Assembly: GCF_003573695.1 (NCBI RefSeq)
Contig: NC_039367.1
Span: 159,571,101-159,635,100 of the forward strand
Length of the DNA: 64,000 bases
Direction of reading: 5' to 3'
Source of the DNA: Papaver somniferum
Taxonomy: Eukaryota; Streptophyta; Magnoliopsida; Ranunculales; Papaveraceae
This document shows positions 48,378 to 59,657 of this stretch, piece by piece (within the stretch, counting starts at the first letter, position 1; every line of letters starts with the position of its first letter). Position numbers and translations under genes: made by a program. A model generated the notes under the pieces. The model was not told the origin of the DNA, did not search any database, and saw nothing but the letters and a program-made list of their open reading frames with translations.

Positions 48378-49660
48378 CAAAAATATCATATCTGATAGAG
48401 CACAACAAATAGTTTTGAACGTAAAGGCACTAGAGTATTTTACTGTGCAGTTTATATCATAAAAACACTTGTTGAAACAATAGATAAAAAACAGTAGAAA
48501 AAATATCGACTTATATTATTTAAACATTAGTAAAGCTTATTAATGTTCAACCAAAATTGTGTGTTTGCGAAGCTTATAATGAAAAACAGTTTCAGTTTTA
48601 AATTCAGAGTAATGCATAATATCAATATTTAAGTGGGTAAATATGGATTTTCTCTTTCTAATTTGTAAAAACTAATATCTAACATGAATTAGAGTTTACA
48701 TATAAAACCTTTTAAATTATGTGTTTACCATATCGTATTTATCCATAAATATAAGGGTATGAATGTTTCTACATCCAAAAATGTTTCCACTATTTGTGTT
48801 ACTAAATCTTAAAGGATGATGACTAATAAATCAAGAGGGAGTGTATGGTGTTTACCCTCATGACAAAGTAAAAATACTTGTCAATACTAAAAATTTTATT
48901 GGCCAGTGTTTTCATATATAAAGATATCAAAATCGAAATAAACAATCTTTTTTAATATATTATGGAATTTACAAATGTGGAGAATTAAAATATAGGACAT
49001 TTTTAGACTGCGTAGAAAAAAAATGAAACCAAAGTTAATCTTGCTATAACCCACAATATTGGTCAAGGTATCTCATTTCAGTTTTCTTGGGTCGTCTTAC
49101 ACCAAAGTTTTTCGAACCTAGATCATTAGCTTGTTTATGGGACTTACTTGACTAAGTATCATGGTATATTGGTGACAGAGCTCTTATTCTAAAAAAAAAT
49201 AGTGTAGTGATTGATTAATATTACTTATTTCTAAAGTCCAACTATTTAAGAGCAAAGGCTTTTGGAGTCGAGTTAGAAAACCCGGTTTTTATATAGGAGA
49301 AATAATCTTTATTCATGTATAAAAAGGAATTTTTCCGTCTTATGTATATGAATAGGTCATGAGAGAACCAAGTTATTCTCTTCAGCTTGGGTTTTATATT
49401 TATTTCCTTTACAAAAATATATAAAATCACATAATTCTTCATGAGGATTCAACTTCGTTAAATTCTTGGTTTTCTCTTTGGCCTTGTTTTGCAATATTAT
49501 AATTATTTTTGTACAACTGTTCAACGCTTCTAAGGGTTCTAGGATAATAAACACGGTAAAGATTTTGAAGTATTCTTATCTTACAATTTTTGTTTATTTA
49601 TTGGATCGTGACTTTCTAAAAGTCTTCAGAATTCTATGTTATTGGATTTGGAATTTGAAG
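48378..49660. other. AT-rich DNA, no gene recognised
   Basis: Only short frames (for example 49242-49442 minus) and no supported motif. Confidence 0.4.
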
Positions 49661-49674
49661 TCAATGACTTAGTG

Positions 49675-50190
49675 TTTTGAGAGACTTGCAGAGACTTTTA
49701 TTACAAAACATACCATAAATGGCTAAATAAAAGTCTCACCTAAGTAGGTGATATTTTGAGAAACTTTCTTTAAGGATTAATGTAAAAATATTAAAAACAA
49801 TAACCAAACAAGCTACAATTAAATTCGTAAAAAATGAAGCAAAAAATTGTTGTCTTCCAAAACGCAATAAGTTTATTAGAGATTCAAATCCCTTATGTTC
49901 TTCTCCTTTTGATTTTATTGGGAAAATGGTTACAATTTTTGTTAGCCATGCATGGACTAATATATTTTCATTGAAATATTCATATATTCATTTTGTAAAA
50001 TAAGTAAATATATTGTTTGTCTCATGTGTGTCACCTGAAATTCATATATGTTTCGTTGTCTCAATGAATCGCCATAATTCCTTGAATATCATTCAGAGAA
50101 TCTCTCAAAATCTCTATACTCACGGAGAGTCACCCAGAATCTCGTGCATAAAAAGTCTCTGAATGTCTCTACTAATCCCAATTGACTAAA
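49675..50190. mobile_element. Candidate MITE with imperfect inverted ends
   Basis: The left end reads GAGAGACTTGCAGAGACTTT. Inverted, the right end reads GAGACATTCAGAGACTTTTT. Between them lie about 0.5 kb of non-coding DNA with further AGTCTC/GAGACT motifs. I could not settle a target duplication, so the limits are approximate. Confidence 0.4.
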
Positions 50191-50350
50191 CCCTTGTTAC
50201 TATTTAAATCCCATTTTTTATTTTTTTCCTATATCCCCAATTAATACTATTATTATCCCAATCGGGCGTTCTTTTTTGTAGGAAATACCATATAGTCATA
50301 GGAATAATATATTAGAGAGAGTCTAGTCCTGCTGACCTAGTCAATTGTCC

Positions 50351-51734
50351 GTTTGGTCCTATTTGGTAATATTAATTATAGTTTGGTCCTAAAAATTATT
50401 GTTTGGTCCTAGGCTGATGTCATGGATGATGTAAATGTCATCATGTAGTGGCAGAAATACCCTTTTGGATAAGGACCATATAGTCAAAAAGTAAGAGAGA
50501 AAATCATTCTCAGATTTACTTTCTCTCACCTCCATATTTTCAGATCTAGAATCTCTCTCTCTCTTTTCTTCTTTTTTTCTTCCTGCTGCTGCAGTAATGT
50601 TGTGTTGATGAAGATGAAGATGAACTTGTGATGGTGATGATTTAATACAAATGTTTTCTTTGATCCGTATACGATGATGTTGCTACTGTTGATATGTTTT
50701 CTTTTCTCTCTTCTTTTCTCTTTTATTTTCTTGATTTGTTTTTGCGAATCTAGATCTGTTGATTTTGCGATTGTTGAATACGTTGCTACTGCTCATGTTG
50801 GTGATGATGAATACATATGTTTTCTTGAAGAAGACGACGACGACGACGAAGATAATGATTTTTGAATGAACTGTTGTTGTCGATGATGATAGAGTTCATT
50901 GTTGTTGTTGTCGATCTTGATTTTTGAATTATTTTTGTCTCTAATGATGTTGATGATGATGAAGAAGATGAAGATTTGTTGCTGCTACTGCTGCTGTTGA
51001 CGATGAAGACGATGAAGAAGATGATGCTGCAGTTCATTCCAGAAATGAAGTCTGTTTTCATATGGAGTTCATTTCTGGAATGAAGTCTGTTCTTTTTAAT
51101 TTTTTTATATGGAGTTCATCTCTGGAATGAAGTCTGTTAGTTTTAGTTTTTTATATGGAGTTCATTTCTGGAATGAACTCTGTTTTGTTAGCTTTTTATA
51201 TGGAGTTCATTTCTGGAATGAACTCTGATTTTTATGGATTTTTTTAGGTTTTTTATGGAGCTCATTTGTGGAATGAACTCTGTTTTTTTAGGGTTTTATA
51301 TGGAGCTCATTTCAGGAATGAACTCTTGTTTTTTAGGTTTTTACATGGAGTTCATTTCTGGAATGAACTCTGTTTTTTAGCTTTTTATATGGAGTTCATT
51401 TCTGTAATGAACTCTGTTTTTTTAGGTTTTTGTACGGAGTTCATTTCAGGAATGAACTCTGGTTTTTAGGTGTTTTTTTAGGTTTTTATATGGACTTCAT
51501 TTCTGGAATGAAGTCTGTTTTTTTAGGTTTTTATATGGACTTTCATTTCTGTTTTTTTATGTTTTTTATATGGACTTCATTTCTGTAATGAACTGCTACA
51601 AGAAAATAAGTAAAAGTTAACACGGAAGGGTACTTTTGTCAGTTTAATATTTTTAAAATAATTATGGACCAAACAGTAAAAGCGTTTGACCAAATGACCA
51701 AACAGACATGGGCCCACCTAAAAAGGGACCAAAC
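50351..51734. mobile_element. Candidate non-autonomous element with GTTTGGTCC ends
   Basis: GTTTGGTCC occurs at 50351, 50381 and 50401. Its inverse GGACCAAAC occurs at 51666 and 51726, with a variant TGACCAAAC between. The 1.4 kb in between contain (GAT)n/(GAA)n-like triplets (50600-51030) and a palindromic tandem array. The paired inverted motifs suggest a transposon, perhaps a Mutator-like relative, but I saw no target duplication. A 63-codon plus frame (50674-50865) with a hydrophobic start and acidic end is probably a by-product of the triplets. Confidence 0.45.
51030..51600. repeat. Tandem array of short palindromes
   Basis: About twelve units of 40-60 bp each contain a hairpin with arms GAGTTCATT and AATGAACTC around TCTGG, followed by CTGTTTTTTTAGG-like T-rich spacers. 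Some units have the variant arms GACTTCATT and AATGAAGTC. Perfect examples are 51158-51180 (first type) and 51493-51515 (second type). A frame (51266-51469) crosses it by chance. Confidence 0.9.
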
Positions 51735-51769
51735 GTTATTTTCCCGATCTATGATACATTGCGTCCAGA

Positions 51770-52320
51770 CAATTCCGCCAAAAATCCGAAATCTCTTTTT
51801 GTATGATACAGATAACTACACGTGGCAGAATTCTACGTCACTGCCCAGCGTCATCTAGCACACCGAAGAGCAAATGATTGTTATGGCTAGGAACGTCAGC
51901 GGGCCTGCGGAATATCCTTTTTGCCTTTTCAATAAATCAATTAGCCTCATCGAATAGCTGCGGCACGTGATGACTAATGATAGGACTACTTGAAAGAGAA
52001 CTTTTTATTTCAAATAATAAAGTGGACCTTCAGGATATTATATGTCCCACTCTGGATATATGTGGCGTCCGAATGCTGGGGATCGCCACCAAATGATGGT
52101 TAGTAACTGATTGTGGGGTACCAAATCATGGACAAAAGGAATAAACGTTAACGTTCACCTTTTTCACTCTGCTGCTCCCCAACCACTAGACCTATTTTAA
52201 ATTTCACGGAGGTGAACAATACCGTGCGTGTTTATTTTTTGGTGACTGAAATACTTTCTCCAACCGAATGTCACCACTGTACGGAGACCGTATTTCGTTT
52301 TGTTTTCTTTAGATTTTCTC
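51770..52320 (+). repeat. Diverged copy of the upstream region of the last gene
   Basis: It shares with 59020-59547, in the same order and direction, a CACGTG box, TACGTCACTGCCCAGCGTCA, a CACACCG-AGAGCA-ATGATTG stretch, GTCAGCGGGCCT, an AATGATGG/ATCATGGACAAAAGGA part, and a late segment with CACCA-TGTAC-GAGAC. Insertions and deletions separate the blocks. No gene body follows it; 250 bp later the copia element begins. It is probably the 5' part of a tandem duplicate. Confidence 0.75.
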
Positions 52321-52570
52321 CAACCATTTAATAGAAGACTGTATTTCCCGAACTGCCGAGTGTTAAAATTTTTTTATCCAACGACTCACATGTTACTTGT
52401 CTGAAATCTGGCCGTAAATTAATATGAAGATTCTTTTTTGCCATATGATCCTACGTCAACACAGTCTATGTTAATTAAAAATGGTTAATGCTTGATCTTT
52501 TTTTAGTTGTCTTGTTAATCCAATTTCACCAAAAATTTACTCTAAGTGATGGTTCGTTCGCCCATGGAAA

Positions 52571-52813
52571 TGTTAGGCATATTTTTGCGAGTCTTTCTCA
52601 AGATTCTCAACTGAGCCAGTCTACAACAGCAACCGGTCTACAGCCTTGTAACTAAGACTTATAGTTGGCAAAAATTTGTTCTTTGTTTGTTACCATCTAT
52701 GTAGCATCTGTAACAGTTTCTGAAATAGTTCTGATGAACTATCAATATAAATAAGAAACTCATCTCCACACATTTGTTGTGGAAGATATTCACCTATATC
52801 CAGTGTTCTAAGT
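52571..52813 (+). repeat. 5' LTR of the Ale-like copia element
   Basis: It is 243 bp, begins TGTTAGGCATATTTTTGCGA, and contains a TATA-like AATATAAATAAG near 52745. It differs from the 3' LTR at roughly a dozen or more sites. Confidence 0.93.
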
Positions 52814-52905
52814 TGGTATCAGCTTGTCGATCCAACGCTTCCGCAAAAACACAAAAAAAAAAAAAACCCTAAAAAAAAATCCATCAAAACACTAAAACAC
52901 CACTA

Positions 52906-55900
52906 ATGGCTACAACAACTAGCCTTCGACAAATCCAGATTCATCACCTGGTAACTCTCAAACACACAGAAGCCAATCATCTTCTTTGGAAGACACAGTT
53001 CAAACCTATCCTAAAGGGATATGGTCTCACGGGTTTTATTGATGGAACCAAGGTAAAACCTGCTAGAACCCTACCTGATAGTGATGATATCAACCCAGAT
53101 TTTACAGAACATGAGGCATGTGATTCACTGTTGGTTGGATGGCTAAACTCCACTCTTACACCTGAAGTGCTCGCTGAAGTTGGTGGACTGGATACGACAA
53201 AGCAAGTTTGGGATAAGCTAGAAAGATATTTTACACCAAAAACCCTTGCACATCAGGTGAATCTGAAAAGGCACTTTTCATTCACTACAGAAAGGTAACA
53301 AAACTCTTAAATAATTTTTGCAAGACGCTAAGAGTTTATATGAGCAAGCTTACTGCATCTGGATGCACGGTTTCAGATGATGAGAAGAAACATGCCATTA
53401 GTAATGGTCTAAACCATGCTTATGATTCAATTGTAACATCATTGAGCACTGCTGAAAATATGACTATAGATAGCTTCTATACTCATTTACTAACCTTTGA
53501 TATGCGGTTAGAACAACAGTTACAGTCGTTGCAGCAACCTTTGGCTAATGTAGTTGTTGCGAGTAGCAAGCCTGATCAACGGCGTTTCAACAATCATGGG
53601 AGTCAATATCCAAACAACAATAATCAGAACAACATGAGGAACAACAACAATAATTCGAGTAACAACAACAATTCTCAGCAGCACCAAAGAGGAAATCAGG
53701 GAGATCAGATCTGTCAAATTTGTAAGAAGAGGAATCACACGGAAAATCGGTGTTGGTTTCGATACGAGAAAAACAACGACAATCAACGTCAGCCTGCAGC
53801 TTACATAACATTACTAGGTGGACAAAATGATAATGGTTGGGTAACAGACACTGGAGCTACTCACCATCTTAATGCAGATTTGAGGAATCTCACTATTCCT
53901 CATGAGTATGATGGTACTGAGCAAGTACACGTTGGTAATGGTAATGCACTCAACATTTCCAATGTTGGTAATGCCTCATTCCTTTATAAGTCAAGATCTT
54001 TTGTTTTGAACAATATTTATCATGTTCCGCAAAATAAAACAAACTTGTTGTCAGTTTCTCGATTCTTCAAAGACAATGATGTATTTTTTGAATTTCACAC
54101 ATCTTACTTTGTTGTAAAGGACAAGCAAACGGGGGAAACACTGCTGCGAGGGCTGAATAGGAATGGTCTCTACGTCTTTTCGGGAATAGACATGCTAGCA
54201 CCTTCAATAAAGCCGCAAGCTCATGTATCTTCTACTCTACCACTGTGGCACCAACGTTTGGGTCATCCAATGTTGCGTACGGTCTCCAAAATTTCTCATC
54301 AAAATTCAATTCCAGTCCTAAGTAATAGCTTTGATTTCTGTCACTCCTGTCATGTTAGTAAAAGCAGGAAACTACCTTTCTCTCTTAGCGAACTGTTTAT
54401 GACAAGTTGTTAAGCTTGATTATCTCTGATATTTGGGTTTCACCCCAGCTGTCTAGACTTGGTTTTCGATATTATATTCTTTTTATGGATGTTTATTCAC
54501 ATTTTACATGGATTTTTCCTCTTGTCCAACGTTCTGATGCATTACATACATTCATTCTCTTCCGTAAACAAATTGGAAATCTTACAGATCATAAAATTAA
54601 CTTTTTTCAATCTGATAATGCACTTGAATACAAAAAATTCACATCTTATTTGAATGACTCTGGAATCCAATATAGGTTTTCTTGCCCACATACATCACCT
54701 CATAATGGAATTGCAGAACACCGTATTCGCCATGTAACTGAGTCTGGTTTGGCTCTTTTGTTTCACGCACACATGTCACAGTCCTTTTGGGCTGACACAT
54801 TCTCTACAGCTTGCTATCTCATCAACAGGCTTCCTAAATCCAAATCTGAGACAACAACTCCTCTTGAACTCCTATTTAATAAGCAACCATATTACATTTT
54901 TCTGAGAGTTTTTGGCTGCTTAGCCTATCCATGTCTTCGCCAATACAATAAACATAAACTAGAGCCACGATCTCTTCCGTGTGTTTTTATAGGCTATAAC
55001 AGTTCTCATAAGGGTTACATGTGTTTGCATCGTGAAACAAACAAAATCTATATTAGTCGTCATGTTTGTTTTGAAGAGATATCATTCCCTTTCATGCCTA
55101 TTCAACAACAACTGTCGTCGTCTTGTTCAGGTATAAATCCCTCTTGTACTAGTGTTTTGTTTTCACATCCGTTTAGAAAACCACCTATATCAGCTGCTCA
55201 AGAAACTGGTACTCTGCAATCACCTCTCCACAATGATTCACCAGCTCAATCATCACTAGTGTTGTCGACTGGTTCTGCATCACCAACAGTTCCAGGATCT
55301 CCAACGTCTACATCGCAGATTATGGACACACCCAATGTTTCTCAGGAATTCACAGGCAGTTCTTCCACAGACTTCAATCTGCAGATACAACACGATGTTC
55401 AACAGGAAGTTGAACATCCAATTCAGCAAGTTGTTGTCACTCATCCCATGGTTACAAGGGCTAAAGCAGGAATCTCAAAACCCATTCAAAAACTGTGCTT
55501 GACAACAAAAAAGCATCCTCTTCCTGAGTCTGATTTCATGGGGCCAACATGTTTTTCTGCTGCAAACAAAGATCCAAAGTGGAGGGGTCCGATGGATGAT
55601 CATATCAATGCTCTTATTCAAAATGGTACGTACTCGTTGGTTAAGTATGAGCCTGGCATGAATGTGGTTGGGTCGAAATGGGTATTCCGTGTTAAGCAAA
55701 ACCCATATGGGAGTATAGAGCGTCTCAAAGCTCGTTTAGTGGCGAAAGGCTTCAATCAACAGGCAGGTATTGATTTCCGAGAAACTTTCAGCCCTGTCAT
55801 CAAACCATGTACTATTCGACTTGTGTTATCACTTGCTGTGATGAATCAGTGGCAGCTGAAACAATTGGACGTCGAGAATGCCTTTTTATATGGTCATTTG

Positions 55901-57147
55901 GAAGAAGATGTCTTCATGAAGCAACCGCCGGGATATGTAGACCCAAATTTTCCCAATCATGTTTGTAAGATGCACAAGTCGTTTTATGGACTTAAACAAG
56001 CTCCCCGAGCTTGGTTTTCGAAACTCAGCAGTTACTTGATGCATCTTGCGTTTAAAGCCTTAATTGCTGACAGTTCATTGTTTGTACTGCTGTCAGATTC
56101 TTACACTATATATGTCTTGGTGTATGTCGATGGTATAATAGTCACAGGGTCGGATCCGACTATGATTACCAAGCTCATTGCAGATCTTGGTAAAGCCTTT
56201 GCTATAAAAGACATGGGTGATTTGTCTTTCTTTTTGGGTGTTGAAGTTCTCAGGCAAGGATCAGATATTGTTTTAACTCAGCGCAAATATGTCACAGATC
56301 TTCTATGACGAACCAAGTTGGATGGCGTTAAACCGGTGACTACACCATTAGCTTCAAATGTCAAGATTCAGAAACTTGGCTCAGAAAAGTTTGTAGACCC
56401 AACATTGTATCGTAGTGTTGTTGGTGCACTTCAATATTTACATCTGACGCGACCATACATTTCAGTGGCAGTTAATAAAGTGTGTCAATACATGCATGAG
56501 CCGTATGTGGAGCATTGGGAGCTCGTGAAGAGGATCATTCATTATCTGAAACATACCATCGACTATGGTTTACATCTAAAATCATCAAGGGACTTCTCAT
56601 TACATGCATACTCTGATGTGGACTGGGCTGGAAGTCTAGATGATCGCAGGTCTACAAGTGGATATTGTGTATACTTTGGTGGAAACTTAATTTCTTGGAG
56701 TGCCAGAAAACATAAGACTGTCTCTAAATCTAGCACGGAAGCTGAGTATAGATGAGTTGACATTGATACCTCTGAAGTAATTTGGATTCAGTCGTTACTT
56801 AAGGAACTTGGTATTGCTACAACAACTCCAACGCTGTGGTGTGATAATCTGCAAACCCTGTTTTCCATACACGTACTAAACACATAGAGATCGACTATCA
56901 TTTTGTGCGAGAAAGAGTAGATGACAAGAAGTTACAGTTGCGGTTCATATGTTCTAAAGACCAATTGGCTGATATATTCACGAAGGGGATCTCTTCTCCA
57001 AGGTTTCACTACATTCGGAACAAGTTGCACATTCGTCAACTCCGGTACAACTTGAGGGGAAGTGTTAGCCATACTGTTGCGAGTCTTTCTCAAAACTCTC
57101 AACTGAGCCAGTCTACAACAGCAAACGGTCTACAACATTGTAATTAG
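52906..57147 (+). pseudogene. Copia gag-pol polyprotein (broken)
   Basis: The frame starts MATTTSLRQIQIHHL and runs through Gag (52906-53298, then 53340 on), a CCHC knuckle (CQICKKRNHTENRC), a protease with DTGATHH near 53850, and the integrase zinc part (HQRLGHP, then CHSCHVSK). Integrase core residues follow: Asp in DIWVSP, Asp in QSDNALEY and Glu in NGIAEH. Reverse transcriptase follows, with VENAFLYGHL and YVDGIIVTGSD, where the usual YVDD is YVDG, then RNase H ([16 protein letters not shown]). Breaks are frame shifts near 53299 and 54410, a TGA at 56306-56308, a TGA at 56753-56755, and further damage to 57147. The mutated YVDG would by itself be expected to abolish polymerase activity. 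Confidence 0.92.
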
Positions 57148-57305
57148 GACTTATAGTTAGTAAAAAATTGTTCTGTATTTGTTACCATCTATGTAGCATC
57201 TGTAACAATTTCTGAAATAGTTCTGATGAACTAACAATATAAATAGGAAACTCATCTCCACACATTTTTTGTGGAAGATATTCACCTATATCCAGTGTTC
57301 TAAGT
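57063..57305 (+). repeat. 3' LTR of the Ale-like copia element
   Basis: It is 243 bp, begins TGTTAGCCATACTGTTGCGA, directly after the polypurine tract, and is followed by the target duplication GGAAA. Confidence 0.93.
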
Positions 57306-57310
57306 GGAAA

Positions 57311-59019
57311 AATGCATTTGGAATTTGTTGTATCACAAGAGGGAAAAAACACATGTTAATTTTGTATTTTATTCCAAAGGTGGCAATCTTTGAAGGACCA
57401 AAGTTCATTCTTACGCTACAGATGTTGATATTGTATGAATAACGAACTCAAATAGCAATAATAAAAAAAACACCAAGCAGTTACACGATGATCTTCTCTC
57501 CAATGATCATTAATTAACATAATACTAAATTTATGACTTATATCAACGAGTATAAAGGAGGACTAGTTCAAATCAGCGAGTGAACCCATTACGGGCAAAA
57601 GTAAAAAAAAAGCGCTACACGATAGACAGTCTCCTATATAATAAAAAATTATGAAAATTTGAAATCAGACGAGGACTGTCCCCAGTCCAGAGAAAAAAAT
57701 AAAATCATCCATGCGGGGGACAATCCCCAATGTGAGACTAAAAAACTATCAACGGTGGACCGTCCCCCGTCCAGTGCAATTGTTTTTGCTACACTATTCA
57801 TAGGCCTTGCTCTAAGAGGCTACAAAAGAATTAGAGATGAAATCCAACGATATTTATAATTATCGACACACACACAAAACAAAACAAAAAAACATCGGAT
57901 TTTTATTTTAATAATTATATATATTAGTTGGATCCTATTGGAAACTTAAAGTTTTTATCATCTTATAAATTTAACGTGGTTATAGTTTAGCACACTGACC
58001 CAAAACGAGATTGACAAAAATATCATTCTAACAAAGTTATTAATTTATCGCGAAATAATTTAGCCAAGTTATCTACTGCGCATGCCTGCAAAGCACAGAT
58101 ACTTCAAAATTGCTGATGTATCTGCATCGGCATTGTATAAGTATCGAATACTTAAGGATACCTGGGGATACGAATCAGTCCATTTAAAATATTTTCTTTT
58201 TTTAATTACAAAAAGGATAGAGGATACTTTGAGATACCTCTCGGATACTCTAAGACGGGATACTTCCTATAATTTTAACATATACTTTTATATACAATAT
58301 CTAAATAATTATAATTATATACATAAAATCTAAATATTTAGAGATATTTATACTGATGAGCATATAGAATAATTATACATGAATGTAATAACTTGTTGAC
58401 TATAAAGAAGAAGACTTGGTTGTTAAGTGAAATTAGATTGAACCCCTAAATATTGAGATTTTAATATTTGGTTGCAATAATCTTCTACGAAAATATTGGA
58501 GATGCATTTCATCCACCTGACGATGTGGGAGAACTTGAAGTAAGAAATCATTTGTTTGGTGAGCAAAAATTAGAAAATAGAAACCGTTATTTCTGATGAT
58601 GATAATTAGATATTTCACGGGTGAGCAAGATGTTTCATATTCTTTATTTATCTTTTTTTCTTAATATTACAAATAATATTTATTGGATTTTTTTCATTTT
58701 TATATAGTCTTTTCACTAGAATGAATTATTATTATTTAATATTTTTAAATAAGTACATGAATCTCACCGTATACCGTGACTCCATCTTTTTAAAACTGGC
58801 CAATCCCGTTTAAGCGGCTTCTTTACCGTTAGATCACGTTAAAACCCAAATCTAATAGCCTTGAACCCTTAGAAAAATGGTGGATTTTTTTCTGAAAATT
58901 ATTGGTCCTTTCCTAAATGCGAATCCAACCGTTGATTTGATCATTTAACGATAAAAAAACTGTTTATGCGGGATAGCTTGGTGCAAAATGGTGCGGGATA
59001 GCATTTATCTTTGTTGAAT
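57311..59019. other. AT-rich DNA with scattered repeat debris, no gene recognised
   Basis: Around 57665-57780 three related blocks occur (GACTGTCCCCAGTCCAG, GGGGACAATCCCC, GGACCGTCCCCCGTCCAG). Around 58090-58270 many GGATAC/GATACTT motifs occur, as seen in small non-coding elements. Short frames (57659-57859, 58082-58333) cross these blocks and are not supported as genes. Confidence 0.45.
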
Positions 59020-59547
59020 ACGAACAAAATAGCCTAAATCTCTCTTTTATGAGATGGAGAATTACACGTGTCAGACATCTGACGTCACTACCCAGCGTCA
59101 TGTGGCACACCGCAGAGCATATGATTGCCATGGCTGCTCGGGAATGTCAGCGGGCCTTTCAAATCTCCTTTTGCAATTTTTACTGGAAAGCGGCGCAGAA
59201 TTATAGTAATAAATGAAGTGGTCCATGGCAAAACAAATCCATCATTATGCGTTTTTCAATCAAATCTCTTTGATTACGAGCAAACAACGGCCACGATCAC
59301 AAGAGACCTTGAAAAATCTACACAACAATGCATGGGGGAATGTGGGGATCAAATGATGGACAAAAGGACTAGAATCAACGTTTACTTTTTCAACTTTCCT
59401 GGTCTGCTAGTGAGACACGTAAGCACATATCACAGAGGTGTACAACACCCTCTTTATTTGTTTGTTACTCATGGAAATCCTTTTTTCCAACTGAATTCCG
59501 CACCAGTGTACAGACACAGTATTTGGGTTTTCATTCCCTAGATTCTC
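59020..59547 (+). promoter_or_regulatory. Upstream region of the membrane-USP gene, with ACGT motifs
   Basis: It lies directly before the pyrimidine-rich leader of the gene. It contains a palindromic G-box CACGTG (59065-59070) inside ACACGTGTC and a TGACGTCA (59080-59087), both typical bZIP targets. The G-box and the GACGTCACT/TACGTCACT part are kept in the diverged copy at 51770-52320. A 138-codon frame here (59125-59541) is not kept in that copy and is probably chance. Regulation by stress or ABA-type bZIP factors is only an inference from motifs. Confidence 0.5.
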
Positions 59548-59657
59548 TCTTCTTCTATTCTATCTTCTCCTTGTATTTGCCTACAGCAGAGAAATTAGAT
59601 ATCATCATCAAGATAAATTATTTGATTTTCATCAAAATAGAAAATGAGGGTTATGGA

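Larger units (their letters stand above)
52571..57305 (+). mobile_element. Complete Ale/Retrofit-like Ty1/copia element, coding region broken
   Basis: Two 243-bp LTRs (52571-52813 and 57063-57305) enclose gag-protease-integrase-reverse transcriptase-RNase H in copia order. GGAAA flanks both sides (52566-52570 and 57306-57310). The primer site TGGTATCAGCT (52814-52824) follows the 5' LTR, and TTGAGGGGAAG (about 57052-57062) precedes the 3' LTR. The LTRs begin TGTTAG and end CTAAGT rather than CA. The total is 4735 bp, normal for this lineage. Frame shifts and stops make it non-functional. Confidence 0.93.

Noticed and set aside
51030..51600. CRISPR-like array of palindromic repeats
   Set aside because: The host is a plant, the spacers are T-rich and alike rather than unique, and no associated genes exist.
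59125..59541. 138-codon plus-strand frame as a gene
   Set aside because: It lies in the upstream region shared with 51770-52320, where the frame is not kept, and it has no known motif.
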